In this document: positions 33,807 through 43,239 of the stretch, one piece after another
How positions within the stretch are numbered: position 1 is the stretch's first letter
Layout: every line of letters begins with the position of its first letter
NCBI GenBank assembly: GCA_026127925.1
Contig: JAJSLM010000001.1
Span: 248,001 to 312,000, forward strand
Direction of reading: 5' to 3'
DNA length: 64,000 nt
Source: Thermoplasmatales archaeon
Lineage (GTDB): Archaea > Thermoplasmatota > Thermoplasmata > Thermoplasmatales > Thermoplasmataceae
The notes under the pieces: model-generated
Seen by the model: the letters and a program-made list of their open reading frames with translations, nothing else
The model's database searches: none
Told to the model about the DNA's origin: nothing
Position numbers and translations under genes: made by a program

Positions 33807-34784
33807 ATGGGTACTAAACTTGAATTAAGGAACATATCTAAAAGTTATGGGCGAACAAGAGTAATAGATAACATGTCCCTAGAGGTGGAAGAGGGTGAAT
33901 TTTTTGTAGTTCTTGGACCATCTGGGACAGGGAAGTCGACGTTATTAAAAATCATTGTCGGTATAGAGCAACCTGATAGTGGGAAAGTTTTTATTGATGG
34001 CAAAGACGTAACCAGACTGCCTCCAAATAAAAGAAATCTTGCAATGGTTTTTCAAAACTATGCTCTCTATCCTAATTTGAACGTTTACAACAATATTGCT
34101 TTTCCATTGAAGATGCATAGAATACGGTACATCGATCGTAAGGTTAAGGAAGTTGCGGCCAAGCTTAACATTACGGAAATTCTGCAAAAAAGAATTTATC
34201 AGATAAGTGGGGGTCAACAGCAGAGAGTCGCACTTGCTAGAGCAATTGTGAGAAATCCATCGATGTTTCTACTCGATGAACCACTGAGCAATCTTGATGC
34301 GAGGGTAAGGTACACTGCAAGAAGTGAATTGAAGAAGCTTCAACAAGAACTAAATCAAACATTTGTTTTTGTAACGCATGATCAGAAGGAAGCAGAAGCT
34401 CTTGGTGACAGGGTAGGGGTATTGCACAATGGGGTCTTTGAACAAATTTCAGACTATAGAGATCTATACGAAAACCCAAAAACTGCGTGGATCGGAGATT
34501 TCGTTGGTGATTTTCCTATTAATATTATAGAACATAAAGGATTCAGACCGGAGTGGGCCAAGATAGGTTCGGGAAAATTTTCAATGAATGTTAGCTTATC
34601 AGAAAGTGTAAGTGATGTGTATTTTATTCACGGTCTTATGGACGACGGTACTGGGATAATATTAAAGAGCAATAAATTTTTTAAATCGGGTGAAGTTGTT
34701 CATTTTTCTGTGGAAAAATTTGTTGAGTTTAAGAATGCAGAAAGCGCTCCTCAGATTTCTGACTTCACGGGGAAATCTGCATAA
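33807..34784 (+). CDS. ABC transporter ATPase, MalK/UgpC type
   Basis: The ~325-residue ATPase drives the sugar transporter. Walker A GPSGTGKST, Q-loop MVFQNYALYPNL, signature ISGGQQQRVALARAIV, Walker B MFLLDEPLSNLDAR, and switch FVTHDQKEAEALG are intact. The C-terminal ~90 residues form the MOP/TOBE-like regulatory domain (weakly conserved). Start: ATG at 33807 with GGGTG 5 nt upstream; ATG at 33795 would add four residues. Last gene of the operon. Confidence 0.93.
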   Translation: MGTKLELRNISKSYGRTRVIDNMSLEVEEGEFFVVLGPSGTGKSTLLKIIVGIEQPDSGKVFIDGKDVTRLPPNKRNLAMVFQNYALYPNLNVYNNIAFPLKMHRIRYIDRKVKEVAAKLNITEILQKRIYQISGGQQQRVALARAIVRNPSMFLLDEPLSNLDARVRYTARSELKKLQQELNQTFVFVTHDQKEAEALGDRVGVLHNGVFEQISDYRDLYENPKTAWIGDFVGDFPINIIEHKGFRPEWAKIGSGKFSMNVSLSESVSDVYFIHGLMDDGTGIILKSNKFFKSGEVVHFSVEKFVEFKNAESAPQISDFTGKSA

Positions 34785-35359
34785 TTAGCTACAGAGAGTT
34801 AAAAAAAGGATCTATGACATCATACGAAGGATCGATAGCTAGGAAGGCAAACTTGATTTGTACTTCCTGTAGCTCATTGGTCTTGCTATCAGGAAAAATC
34901 AAAACCTGGATTCCATTCTAGACTCACATTATTATCTTATCCGAATCAGAATCTAGCGGTGTTCTCTCTTTGTCACAGCAAATCACCTATAACAGTCATG
35001 TATGGGCGTATCGGCTAATACCTGAATATACGAGGTTCATAGGCATTTTGTTATAGATGGTACTCTCAACTCCCCGAGAGGATATCCTCACTTCAAAGAG
35101 TCGCGGGAAAATCTTACTGGTATCCTGATCATTTCTTTTTTGTTTGGTTGATCAACTGACGTGCTTCACCTATGGTCATATGATGTTCGCATAACCAGTG
35201 ATATATCATTAAGGGCTTCGCGTTGTTGTGTGGCAAATAATATAAGGATCAAAGCGATGATTGATTTGTGTTGTTAGGATTTTTGTTTCCGAGGGCACTA
35301 TTCGATTCTAATTTTGATGCGAAATCAAAAGACTTTCATTTGTATGAGGTGCATTAATA
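34785..35359. other. 575-nt intergenic region, possible gene remnants
   Basis: No confident gene. The minus strand has two short peptide-like frames: FPDSKTNELQEVQIKFAFLA near 34827-34900 and MIYHWLCEHHMTIGEARQLI near 35130-35215, both too short for a call and perhaps relics. An 8-bp inverted repeat CTATAACA (34987-34994) / TGTTATAG (35049-35056) encloses 54 nt. The right end contains the purA promoter and its GAGGTG site. Confidence 0.35.
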
Positions 35360-36661
35360 TTGATAGCTGCGGTTTTAGGTTTACAATTTGGTGACGAAGG
35401 AAAGGGAAAGATAACAGATTTTTTAAGCGATAGATTCGAGGTGGCTGTAAGGTTCAACGGCGGCGGGAATGCAGGGCACACTGTGGTAACCGACGGGCGA
35501 ACATTCAAATTCCATCTTGTCCCATCCGGTTCCTTGAGATGTGAGACCGTTATTCTCGGAAACGGAATGGTGATTGATCCTTTCGCGCTTAAAGATGAGA
35601 TACAGAAACTTAGAGAATCTGGGGGAAATGCTGAAATAAAGATCAGTAAAATGGCGCACGTGGTTACACCAATGCATAAAGAGCTTGATAAGAAAGAAGA
35701 GGAGATTAGGTCGAAACTGAGCATAGGGACGACAGCTCAGGGAATCGGTCCCACGTATGAGGATAAATATGCCAGAACAGGAATAAGAACGGTAGATCTT
35801 CTGAGTAAAACTATACTTGACGAGAAGGTCGAGACAATATACAGGATGAAGGAAAGCCTCCTGAAAGACACGAAATTCTCGCAACAGGCAGAAAGGGAAG
35901 CACTTTCAGCAAACCTTTTGGAGGTTGGCAAGTACGTGAAGCAATTCCTTGATTACACTGAGAATATAATTTATGAAAAATACTCTAAGGGAAAAAACAT
36001 ACTTTTCGAGGGTGCGCAAGGAACTATGCTCGACATAGATTTCGGTATGTACCCATTTGTTACATCATCCAACGCACTATCAGGGGCGCTGTCAACGGGA
36101 TCAGGTTTCTCTTTCAGGAAGGTTGATTTCGTTCTTGGCGTTGTAAAGGCCTATACATCAAAGGTTGGTGCTGGTCCTTTTCCAAGTGAGATTAATGGAA
36201 AAGAGGCGGATCGCCTCCGTGATTTGGGTCACGAATACGGTACCACAACTGGAAGACCCCGTCGGGTTGGTTGGCTCGATCTTCCATTATTGAAATACGC
36301 AGCAAGAATGAATGATGTTGACGCCTTGGCCATAACCAAGATTGACACATTAGGTAAGATGGATAAGGTAAAAGTCTGCACTGGTTACAGGAAAAACGGC
36401 AAGAGTATAGATTATATCCCTAGGAACCTTGAAGAGGTGGAAGGCATCGATCTCGAATTGCAGGAATTTGAATCATGGGGCCAACCCAATTATGGCAAAG
36501 TGGTCGAAAATGGATTTAACGGTTTGCCAGAGAAAATGAAGGAATACATAGAATTTATAGTTGATTACCTGAAGATTCCCGTCGACATAGTCTCTTTAGG
36601 CGAAACACGCAAGATGACAATCGTAAGGGAAGGTTCCGAACTTAAAATCAATGGTAAATGA
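35360..36661 (+). CDS. purA: adenylosuccinate synthetase
   Basis: The 433-residue enzyme joins IMP and aspartate with GTP, the first step from IMP to AMP. The N-terminal loop GLQFGDEGKGKITDFL, GGGNAGHTVV, TTAQGIGPTYEDKYAR, FEGAQGTMLDIDFGMYPFVTSS and TTGRPRRVGWLDL are diagnostic. Start is TTG at 35360 with GAGGTG at 35346-35351; the N-terminus then matches the family exactly. With guaB elsewhere in the window, both IMP branches are present. Confidence 0.97.
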   Translation: MIAAVLGLQFGDEGKGKITDFLSDRFEVAVRFNGGGNAGHTVVTDGRTFKFHLVPSGSLRCETVILGNGMVIDPFALKDEIQKLRESGGNAEIKISKMAHVVTPMHKELDKKEEEIRSKLSIGTTAQGIGPTYEDKYARTGIRTVDLLSKTILDEKVETIYRMKESLLKDTKFSQQAEREALSANLLEVGKYVKQFLDYTENIIYEKYSKGKNILFEGAQGTMLDIDFGMYPFVTSSNALSGALSTGSGFSFRKVDFVLGVVKAYTSKVGAGPFPSEINGKEADRLRDLGHEYGTTTGRPRRVGWLDLPLLKYAARMNDVDALAITKIDTLGKMDKVKVCTGYRKNGKSIDYIPRNLEEVEGIDLELQEFESWGQPNYGKVVENGFNGLPEKMKEYIEFIVDYLKIPVDIVSLGETRKMTIVREGSELKINGK

Positions 36662-36751
36662 GACCGTTTTTACTCTGCCAGGTTTTCAGTAAAACGCCAT
36701 AAACTATGAGGAAAAAAATATCTTTAAGAAAGAAATAAACTAACGATTCTT

Positions 36752-38431
36752 ATGCAAAAAGAGAATGATCTATCCATAGAAAAGCATGATGCAATTAGGG
36801 CTCCTCGCGGTAACGTCTTAAATACTAAGGGATGGGGTCAAGAGGCTGCATTAAGGCTTTTAATGAATAACCTTGATCCGGAAGTTGCTAAAGACCCAGA
36901 GAATTTAATCGTTTATGGAGGTAAGGGAAAAGCTGCAAGAAACTGGGAAGCTTTTCATGAGATCGTTTCAATGCTTAGGGAACTGTACGGTGATGAAACA
37001 TTATTAATACAATCTGGAAAACCTGTTGGTGCTTTCAAAACTTCAACCCAAGCACCACGGGTCCTTATAGTCAATGCACAAATTGTTCCTCACTGGGCTA
37101 CGGATGACATATTTTGGGATCTTGAAAAGAGAGGATTAACTATGTTCGGCCAGATGACTGCCGGGAGCTGGATATACATTGGAACCCAGGGTGTTCTCCA
37201 GGGCACTTATGAAACTCTGCATGCGCTGGCTAAAAAGGAGTTCAGTGCTAAGGATTTAAAAGGAAAATGGATCCTTTCTTCTGGCTTAGGAGAAATGGGA
37301 GGAGCACAACCTCTTGCCATAACTATGAACAATGGAGTAGGGATAATAGTTGAAATAGATAAAACAAAAATCGATCGCAGGCTCAAAGGAAAATATCTTG
37401 ACACATGGACAGACAGTCTGGATGAGGCGCTAAAGCTCAAGGATCAGGCTCTTCAGAAAGGGAAACCTCTTTCCATAGGTCTACTGGGAAACGCTGCTAC
37501 TGTGTATACTGAGATACTTAGTAGAGGAATTGTTCCTGATGTCATCACGGATCAGACTGCCGCACATGACCTGAACTTGGGTTACATACCAGAAGGATAT
37601 ACAGTCGATTCGGCATCAGAGTTTAGGAATCGTGATAAGACAGCTTATATTAAGGCAGTCTACAATTCGATAGTGAAGGAAGTCACTGCCGTTCTCGGAC
37701 TTAAGAGTAAAGGTTCCATAGTCTTCGATTATGGAAATGACATAAGGACTAGAGCCAAAGAAGCGGGGCTAGATCGGGCATTTGAGATTCAGGGATATGT
37801 TCCTGCTTATATCCGCGATATCTTTTCTGTTGGTTCAGGCCCTTTCCGGTGGGTAGCCCTCTCCGGAGATCCAGATGATATCTACAAAATTGACCAGGCT
37901 ATAATAGACACGTTTCCAGAAGAAGAGCATCTAGTAGAGTGGATTAAGCTCGCAAGGGAACGTGTTAAATTTCAAGGACTTCCGGCAAGGATTTGCTACG
38001 CTGGATACCCACTCAGAGAAAAGATAGGATTGCTTATAAACGATCTGGTAAAAAGAAAGATCCTAAGCGCACCTATTGCTCTAGGCCGGGATCATCACGA
38101 CACAGGGTCCGTCGCATCTCCATATAGAGAGACGGAAGCCATGAAGGATGGAAGCGATGCTATCGCAGATTGGCCAATCTTGAATGCGCTGTTGAATGCT
38201 GTCTCCGGAGCTACATGGGTCTCCGTTCATCATGGTGGCGGTACCGGCATAGGCAATTCTATACATGCGGGATTTGTAATAGTAGCGGACGGAACTGATG
38301 ACGCCAGAGAGAGGATTTCACGCGTCCTGAATGGTGACAGCGGTATAGGCGTGATCAGACATGCGGATGCAGGATACGAAAGTTCTAAATCTTTAATAAA
38401 ATCCGGAGTACGTTTCAAAACGCCACTATAA
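36752..38431 (+). CDS. hutU: urocanate hydratase
   Basis: The 559-residue urocanase adds water to urocanate in histidine breakdown using tightly bound NAD+. Family blocks include [77 protein letters not shown] and the C-terminal [22 protein letters not shown]. No other hut gene is adjacent. An AT-rich region lies 25-40 nt before the ATG at 36752. Confidence 0.97.
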   Translation: MQKENDLSIEKHDAIRAPRGNVLNTKGWGQEAALRLLMNNLDPEVAKDPENLIVYGGKGKAARNWEAFHEIVSMLRELYGDETLLIQSGKPVGAFKTSTQAPRVLIVNAQIVPHWATDDIFWDLEKRGLTMFGQMTAGSWIYIGTQGVLQGTYETLHALAKKEFSAKDLKGKWILSSGLGEMGGAQPLAITMNNGVGIIVEIDKTKIDRRLKGKYLDTWTDSLDEALKLKDQALQKGKPLSIGLLGNAATVYTEILSRGIVPDVITDQTAAHDLNLGYIPEGYTVDSASEFRNRDKTAYIKAVYNSIVKEVTAVLGLKSKGSIVFDYGNDIRTRAKEAGLDRAFEIQGYVPAYIRDIFSVGSGPFRWVALSGDPDDIYKIDQAIIDTFPEEEHLVEWIKLARERVKFQGLPARICYAGYPLREKIGLLINDLVKRKILSAPIALGRDHHDTGSVASPYRETEAMKDGSDAIADWPILNALLNAVSGATWVSVHHGGGTGIGNSIHAGFVIVADGTDDARERISRVLNGDSGIGVIRHADAGYESSKSLIKSGVRFKTPL

Positions 38432-38558
38432 TTTTTTGTCTGCCGGTGGTGTTTCTATCTTATTTATAATTCCTTCTTACCCATCTTCTTTTTAAAATCT
38501 GTACAACGTATGACAGACAAAGTTTATATTCTTGTCTGACATTATTTATTTCCTATCA

Positions 38559-39185
38559 ATGGGAAGAGAAAATATGAAGATCATGCCAAAAGGGTCTCAA
38601 ATAACAAATATTTTGATTATAGAATTGTCTACGATGATTGTTGCCATAGCACTCGCTTTCAATGCAGAATATCTCAACGGGCTTGGTATGATCAAGGTTA
38701 TTATGTTTATAATGACCAATATAATTGTGATATGGTTCTGGTGGCAATATGTAATGGATCGTCTACGATTCCCTCCAAAAGACACGTTCTTTCCAATATT
38801 AGACGTTATTGTGCTGGTCATGATATCCATGATTCCTTTCGTCATAGAACGCGAAACAATTACTTTTGCTCTCGGTTTCTTCATCGTTTTCCTTGTCGCA
38901 TGGACCTTCCTGATGAGAATGATAAGAGAAGACTATAGGGCGCAGTATTTTGGTTCGGTGTATTCGGATTTCAATTTTGAAGCCATCCAGAGATACTCTG
39001 TAGTTGGTCTTTTCATGGCCAGCTATTACACGGGGATGATTTCATCTGAGCTTGCAATGCTGGTGCTCATGGTGTGTACAATTGCCATGATAACCTGGAA
39101 TCTCTCACCGTTGATCGTAAAATCATACTCGAAAATCAGAGATCCCAGTAAACAGTTCATGGCTCTCTTTAGGTTCAACAGATGA
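38559..39185 (+). CDS. multi-pass membrane protein, unknown
   Basis: I recognise no family. The protein (208 residues from ATG 38559) has six hydrophobic segments, an FWWQYVMDRLRFPPKDTFFP loop between helices 2 and 3, and a basic end (FRFNR). The ORF opens at TTG 38532, but a TTTATATT box at about 38522-38529 sits 30 nt before ATG 38559, so leaderless start there is preferred. No partner genes suggest a function. Confidence 0.65.
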   Translation: MGRENMKIMPKGSQITNILIIELSTMIVAIALAFNAEYLNGLGMIKVIMFIMTNIIVIWFWWQYVMDRLRFPPKDTFFPILDVIVLVMISMIPFVIERETITFALGFFIVFLVAWTFLMRMIREDYRAQYFGSVYSDFNFEAIQRYSVVGLFMASYYTGMISSELAMLVLMVCTIAMITWNLSPLIVKSYSKIRDPSKQFMALFRFNR

Positions 39186-39213
39186 ATTTTATGTTCAAAT
39201 AAAAAATTATTAG

Positions 39214-39298
39214 TGCGGAGGGCCGGATTCGAACCGGCGAACCCCTACGGGAATGGACCCTAAATCCATCGCCTTTAACCTAGCTCGACAACCTCCGC
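39214..39298 (-). tRNA. tRNA-Leu (TAG)
   Basis: The 85-nt class II tRNA has acceptor GCGGAGG (from 39298) pairing with CCTCCGC (to 39215) and discriminator A (39214). The anticodon loop TTTAGGG in stem ATGGA/TCCAT gives anticodon TAG, reading CTA leucine codons. The long variable arm TCCCGTAGGGGTT folds on itself. T arm: GCCGG-TTCGAAT-CCGGC. No intron. Confidence 0.95.
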
Positions 39299-39425
39299 AA
39301 TAGTATCCTGCATTAACGGAAGGTATATTAAAAGTATTCAAAATTCGCAAAAGGACGAATCGACTTCATCTTTATTTTACATTCTTGAGGCAATTAAGCC
39401 GGCATTAGTGGTGAAAATTCTCAAT

Positions 39426-39453
39426 CGAAGTACCTCCTTCGTCCGATTTTTTT
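39426..39453 (+). terminator. terminator-like hairpin plus T7
   Basis: CGAAG (39426-39430) pairs with CTTCG (39437-39441) around a 6-nt loop, and T7 follows at 39447-39453. A GGACGAA/TTCGTCC pairing from further upstream (about 39353) overlaps the right arm, so alternative folds exist. It lies between tRNA-Leu and the small gene at 39508. Confidence 0.35.
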
Positions 39454-39507
39454 CCGTCTCTGTAACAAAATAGATAGCCTCAGAATATATCCTTTACCTG
39501 CAAATAT

Positions 39508-39756
39508 ATGGTAAAAGGCAAGTTTGAAGTGGGAGAGAATGAAAAACACATAATAGCTGTTAACGCGAATCCCTTTCTTAAGTATATTCGAATAGAAGTC
39601 GATGGCAAAATGGTGATTGATGCATCAAACTTTGTACCGTCGAGAGAGTTTCATCTAGATGTTGGGGAATTAGAGAAGCATCAGGTGGAAATCCATATTA
39701 GGGCATTTTCACCGGTAAAACTATTAGTTGACGGAAAAGAAACTCAAGAAATCTGA
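39508..39756 (+). CDS. small beta-rich protein, unknown
   Basis: The 82-residue protein has alternating strands with repeated short hairpins, including KYIRIEVDGKMVIDA and VKLLVDGKETQEI. It lacks Cys, membrane or signal segments. I recognise no family; it looks like a conserved single-domain cytoplasmic protein. The ATG at 39508 is preceded by an AT-rich box (AATATATCC) about 20-25 nt upstream, and no Shine-Dalgarno, so it is leaderless and monocistronic. Confidence 0.65.
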   Translation: MVKGKFEVGENEKHIIAVNANPFLKYIRIEVDGKMVIDASNFVPSREFHLDVGELEKHQVEIHIRAFSPVKLLVDGKETQEI

Positions 39757-40084
39757 AAATAAAAATTATGTGTCCAAGATATGTGAGATACACTCATTTT
39801 TAGAAAATAAAAGAAAAAAATATCTGGCCTTAAATTTTAATGGTAGAAGAGAACTGAATTAAGCCATGAAGCGCATCTTTCATTGAACCATTATTGACGG
39901 TGGATAACATACATACGGTGCAGCATGTGATTCATTTAACTTTAAATACACATATAGGGAGTTCACTAAAGAATAAGGTAAATGGGAAATGAACATACAA
40001 TGGTTCATATGCGTGCGGGAGGGCATCAAAGGCGCCTAACATATTAGTTGATGTTTTTCTATACCATAGATTATTAATGGAATT
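39757..40084. other. 328-nt AT-rich intergenic region
   Basis: No gene, RNA structure or clear repeat seen on either strand. It contains the likely promoter of the cupredoxin gene at its right end (an ATAGATTATTAATGG stretch about 10-20 nt before the start). Short plus- and minus-strand frames have no protein-like character. Confidence 0.4.
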
Positions 40085-40681
40085 ATGGAATTTAGCGACA
40101 GGACAGTTTTCGCGATAATCGCTTGTATGGTGATCGTATTTGGTGTAGGTGTTAGCCTTATAGAGATGCATCCTAATGTGTTAGCCGGTCCAAAAGGGCC
40201 TGTTAATATCGAACTCGAAGTCACAGATCGGTACTATAATTCTACTTTGGGATATCAACCGTCTTATTTTGTTGTTGTCAACGGCAAACTTACCTCGTCT
40301 GCCACGATAAACATCCCAGACTATACGGTCATAAATCTGACAATCGTTGACAAAGGAAAAGGTTATAATCCAATCATGTCACAATTTTTGAACGTTACAG
40401 GAACAATAAATGGAAAAATGATACTTCGTAACCTTACTGGAAATGCCACAGTTGTGGCATCCCATGTCAATGCGCTGGGTCATAGCTTCACAATAATGAA
40501 AGGTTCTTCGGTTGTTGTTAATTTACCAGTAGTACCTATGCACATTACCAATGCCAAATTCATACTTCCTTCCGGCGTCTTTACATGGCAATGTGAAGCT
40601 GAATGTGGTGGTCACGGAAATCCCATGGGGCCTCCAATGGGGGTAACTAGCTGGATGGATGGAACAATAATATCTGAATGA
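40085..40681 (+). CDS. membrane-anchored cupredoxin, CuA/COX2-like
   Basis: The 198-residue protein has an N-terminal membrane helix (TVFAIIACMVIVFGVGVSLI, 7-26) and an extracytoplasmic cupredoxin domain. Copper motifs: His133 in GHSFTI (as in the HSF motif of cytochrome oxidase subunit II), and Cys170, Cys174, His177 and Met181 in CEAECGGHGNPM. A CuA site normally has C-x3-C-x3-H-x2-M; here it is C-x3-C-x2-H-x3-M. It may carry electrons in respiration, like sulfocyanin or a stand-alone subunit II. No oxidase subunit I is in the window. Confidence 0.8.
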   Translation: MEFSDRTVFAIIACMVIVFGVGVSLIEMHPNVLAGPKGPVNIELEVTDRYYNSTLGYQPSYFVVVNGKLTSSATINIPDYTVINLTIVDKGKGYNPIMSQFLNVTGTINGKMILRNLTGNATVVASHVNALGHSFTIMKGSSVVVNLPVVPMHITNAKFILPSGVFTWQCEAECGGHGNPMGPPMGVTSWMDGTIISE

Positions 40682-40812
40682 ACGATACATACAATTTCTC
40701 TCTATATTCTCTGTTCAATCGAGGAATCTTTCGAATTTTCCCGATACTGTTATCATCTGACAAGTTAATGTGACTTCCGTAACATTCACAAATATCTAGG
40801 TGTTTCACAATA

Positions 40813-41421
40813 ATGGATCTGTCGTCTGCATTCACAGATATTATTAATGAAAAGAAAATACTAGTACTTCACTTGAATCATAAACTGGAAACATTTAGTA
40901 AGGTTTTTAGTAAATTTGAAGTAATAACCGCTCTAGATTTTCTGAAACATGCTTGCGATAAGTTTCAAATTCCCGAATTGTTCCTTAACACTGATGAAAC
41001 AGCTATCAAAGATGACAAGTTGTATAATTATTATAAATTAAAAGAAAATCGGCGCAAAGAAAGAATAGCGCCACCCTCAAAACTTGATAAGAAGTTTGAG
41101 GACCAATTTGCAAATTATATTCTAAATGTAAGTCCAATGAGGATTGAATCCCCTGATGTATTTATGAACGAAGAAGCTACAAAGTCTATCAGAGCAAGTG
41201 GCAAGAAGATTCTCTTCATCACTGGGTTTTTCACAGAAGTTGATGTTTTACGTAGCTCTGCCTCGGCATTGGATCATGGTTATATCCCGTTTGTAATTTC
41301 AGATGCTACGTCTACATATTCAGAGAGGGTGTACTATGAGGCATTGGATATTATCTCGCAATATAACGAAGTAATAGACTCTAGGGATCTGATGAAACTA
41401 TGGCCAGAGGTGGTTGATTGA
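40813..41421 (+). CDS. isochorismatase-fold protein lacking catalytic residues
   Basis: The C-terminal half, from ILFITGFFTEVDVLRSSASALDHGY on, matches the core of isochorismatase-like hydrolases, with DAT and YYEALDII after it. The catalytic Cys of the TGxxTxxCV motif is Asp here (TGFFTEVDV), and the N-terminal Asp motif is missing (ILVLHLNHK). So it is probably not a hydrolase. It overlaps the downstream kinase gene by 4 nt (TTGA), so it is likely co-translated and may be an assembly or regulatory partner. Confidence 0.65.
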   Translation: MDLSSAFTDIINEKKILVLHLNHKLETFSKVFSKFEVITALDFLKHACDKFQIPELFLNTDETAIKDDKLYNYYKLKENRRKERIAPPSKLDKKFEDQFANYILNVSPMRIESPDVFMNEEATKSIRASGKKILFITGFFTEVDVLRSSASALDHGYIPFVISDATSTYSERVYYEALDIISQYNEVIDSRDLMKLWPEVVD

Positions 41422-42023
41422 AAAATTCGAAACATGTGATATTTATAGGTGGCATACCGGGCGTGGGCAAAACCAGTATTTCCGGTTATCTCGCGAAGGC
41501 GCTTAACATTGATATAGTACTTTCTGGCGATTACCTAAGGGAGTTCATGAGACCATTTTTCCCAGACGATAGTGTAATTCAGAACAGCGTTTATGATGCT
41601 TGGAAGCAATTCGGAACTGATAGCAGGGAAAACATAGAGAAAGGATTCATAGAGCAGGCGAAGCTCATAAACAAGGGCTTTAATTCGATCTTCAAACGCG
41701 CAATAAGCAACGGCGAGAGTGTTATTCTTGAATCTCTTTATTTTCTCCCGTCACTCATAGACCCTGACATAAAAGACAAGCTTATCATGCTGTACCTTTA
41801 TGTCGAAAACGTGGAAGAAAATGCGAAGAAGCTACTTGAAAGGACAAAGTACACCCACTCAGAATCTCCAGGAAATCGCCTCGCTGATCAGTTGCCAAGA
41901 TACAGGATTCTTATGGACACGTCAATGAAGGAATGCAAGGCCTTCAATGTTCCTGTTTTTGATACTACAGATTATTATGCATCAAGGATGAAAATTTCGC
42001 AGTATATACGTGGCAAAGAGTGA
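41418..42023 (+). CDS. P-loop kinase, candidate mevalonate-3-phosphate 5-kinase
   Basis: The 201-residue kinase resembles the 2-phosphoglycerate-kinase group. Walker A is GGIPGVGKTS (11-20, Lys18), followed by SGDYLREFMRPFF, SVYDAWKQFG and ESLYFLPSLIDP. Start is TTG overlapping the upstream stop. Since the next gene looks like bisphosphomevalonate decarboxylase, the kinase may supply its substrate, as the 5-kinase step of the Thermoplasma mevalonate pathway. This is inference from context; 2-phosphoglycerate kinase is the alternative. Confidence 0.7.
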   Translation: MKNSKHVIFIGGIPGVGKTSISGYLAKALNIDIVLSGDYLREFMRPFFPDDSVIQNSVYDAWKQFGTDSRENIEKGFIEQAKLINKGFNSIFKRAISNGESVILESLYFLPSLIDPDIKDKLIMLYLYVENVEENAKKLLERTKYTHSESPGNRLADQLPRYRILMDTSMKECKAFNVPVFDTTDYYASRMKISQYIRGKE

Positions 42024-42138
42024 ACCACGCGATTAACGATTTAAATGACAACATTAATTAAACAAATGAGCATTAATAAATTATAAATCTAATATAAATT
42101 CGAATGGGATCATAACCCCCCTTAGGTGGAAATAAGAC

Positions 42139-43227
42139 ATGTCTGATGAATCGTCATTTAAAAGGATCGAATCCGAACTTGTCGAAAATGGTATAATCAA
42201 AGGATTTCATAGCCATGAACCGTTCATCGAGGACAGACAAAAGTCTTACGGTATCGGTTACCCCATTACTGGTATTGAAAAGTTTCTTGGTTACTTTGAC
42301 AAATCAATAAACATTGCAAACTTTCCATCCATTTCCTTGCTGACAGATTTTAGCGTTGCCCTTTCAGAATGTGTATTCTTTAAAGAGACTGGCAAAGACC
42401 GTGTAATACTCGATGGTGAGGAGAAACCCGTGTATACAGAGAGAGCAAGACGGGCGCTTGAATTTTTCAAAAACGTTTACGATATAAAAGGATCCTTTCA
42501 GTTCAGAATAGATCGTAAGAGAAAGTACAGATCCGCTAAGGGTCTTGGTGAATCCGCAGCTATTGCTGCTGCAACTGCGAGATCGTTAGTTTCTAATGTC
42601 TTCGGTGATGATGCACTAAAAGAGACGTCAATGATCTCTAGGTTGGCCAGATTGGTTTCTGGTTCTGGAACACGTTCTGTTTCTGGAGGCATTTCAATTT
42701 GGATGTCATATCCATATATTCGGGAAGAAACAAGCTATGGGTCGAGGCTCCCGATTGATGTTGGCAAAATACATTTTGGTTGTTACCCATTTCCATCAGT
42801 GATTCAGACCGCGAATGCGCATGAAACGGCAATCTTGTCATCGTTTTACTCAGGATGGATGGCGATGAAGGCCGGTGAGATAGAAGACATTATTCGCAGT
42901 GGATATGCTATCGATAATCTCCTTCATATTGCTCAACAGGAAATGTACAGAATGCATTCTGTTCTGCTTTCCCAGGGTGTGTTCATCCATTCACCACAAT
43001 CGTTGAAAATTTTGCTAAGCTTCATGGAATTTCAGAAAAAGAATGAAGGCATATACATAACTGCTGACACTGGCCCAAGCCTTGTCCTCATGAGCTTGGA
43101 TAAGGGACTGATCCAGGAGTTTATAGAGAAGCAGAAAGCAGAATTTATATGGGGAGAAAGCCCTGGTGATCCTGGCTCTTCTTCAGAACAACTAAGAGCA
43201 TTCGATAAGTTCAATACCCATGCATGA
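42139..43227 (+). CDS. mevalonate-type decarboxylase, candidate bisphosphomevalonate decarboxylase
   Basis: The 362-residue GHMP-fold protein is related to diphosphomevalonate decarboxylase. The lysine-arginine-aspartate triad is present: Lys48 (GIEKFLGYF, matching KYWGK), Arg179 (SGSGTRSVSGG) and Asp310 (ITADTGPS). Mevalonate 3-kinase of Thermoplasma lacks this Lys and Asp, so a decarboxylase is favoured. In Thermoplasma, mevalonate 3,5-bisphosphate is decarboxylated to isopentenyl phosphate for ether-lipid synthesis. Mevalonate 3-kinase and isopentenyl phosphate kinase are not in this window. Confidence 0.82.
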   Translation: MSDESSFKRIESELVENGIIKGFHSHEPFIEDRQKSYGIGYPITGIEKFLGYFDKSINIANFPSISLLTDFSVALSECVFFKETGKDRVILDGEEKPVYTERARRALEFFKNVYDIKGSFQFRIDRKRKYRSAKGLGESAAIAAATARSLVSNVFGDDALKETSMISRLARLVSGSGTRSVSGGISIWMSYPYIREETSYGSRLPIDVGKIHFGCYPFPSVIQTANAHETAILSSFYSGWMAMKAGEIEDIIRSGYAIDNLLHIAQQEMYRMHSVLLSQGVFIHSPQSLKILLSFMEFQKKNEGIYITADTGPSLVLMSLDKGLIQEFIEKQKAEFIWGESPGDPGSSSEQLRAFDKFNTHA

Positions 43228-43239
43228 ATATTTTAAAGT

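Noticed and set aside
40085-40681. Rusticyanin or sulfocyanin as identity of the cupredoxin
   Set aside because: The two-Cys C-x3-C motif is not that of the single-Cys blue copper proteins, so a CuA-like relation fits better.
42139-43227. Mevalonate 3-kinase
   Set aside because: That enzyme lacks the Lys and Asp of the decarboxylase triad, while both are present here.
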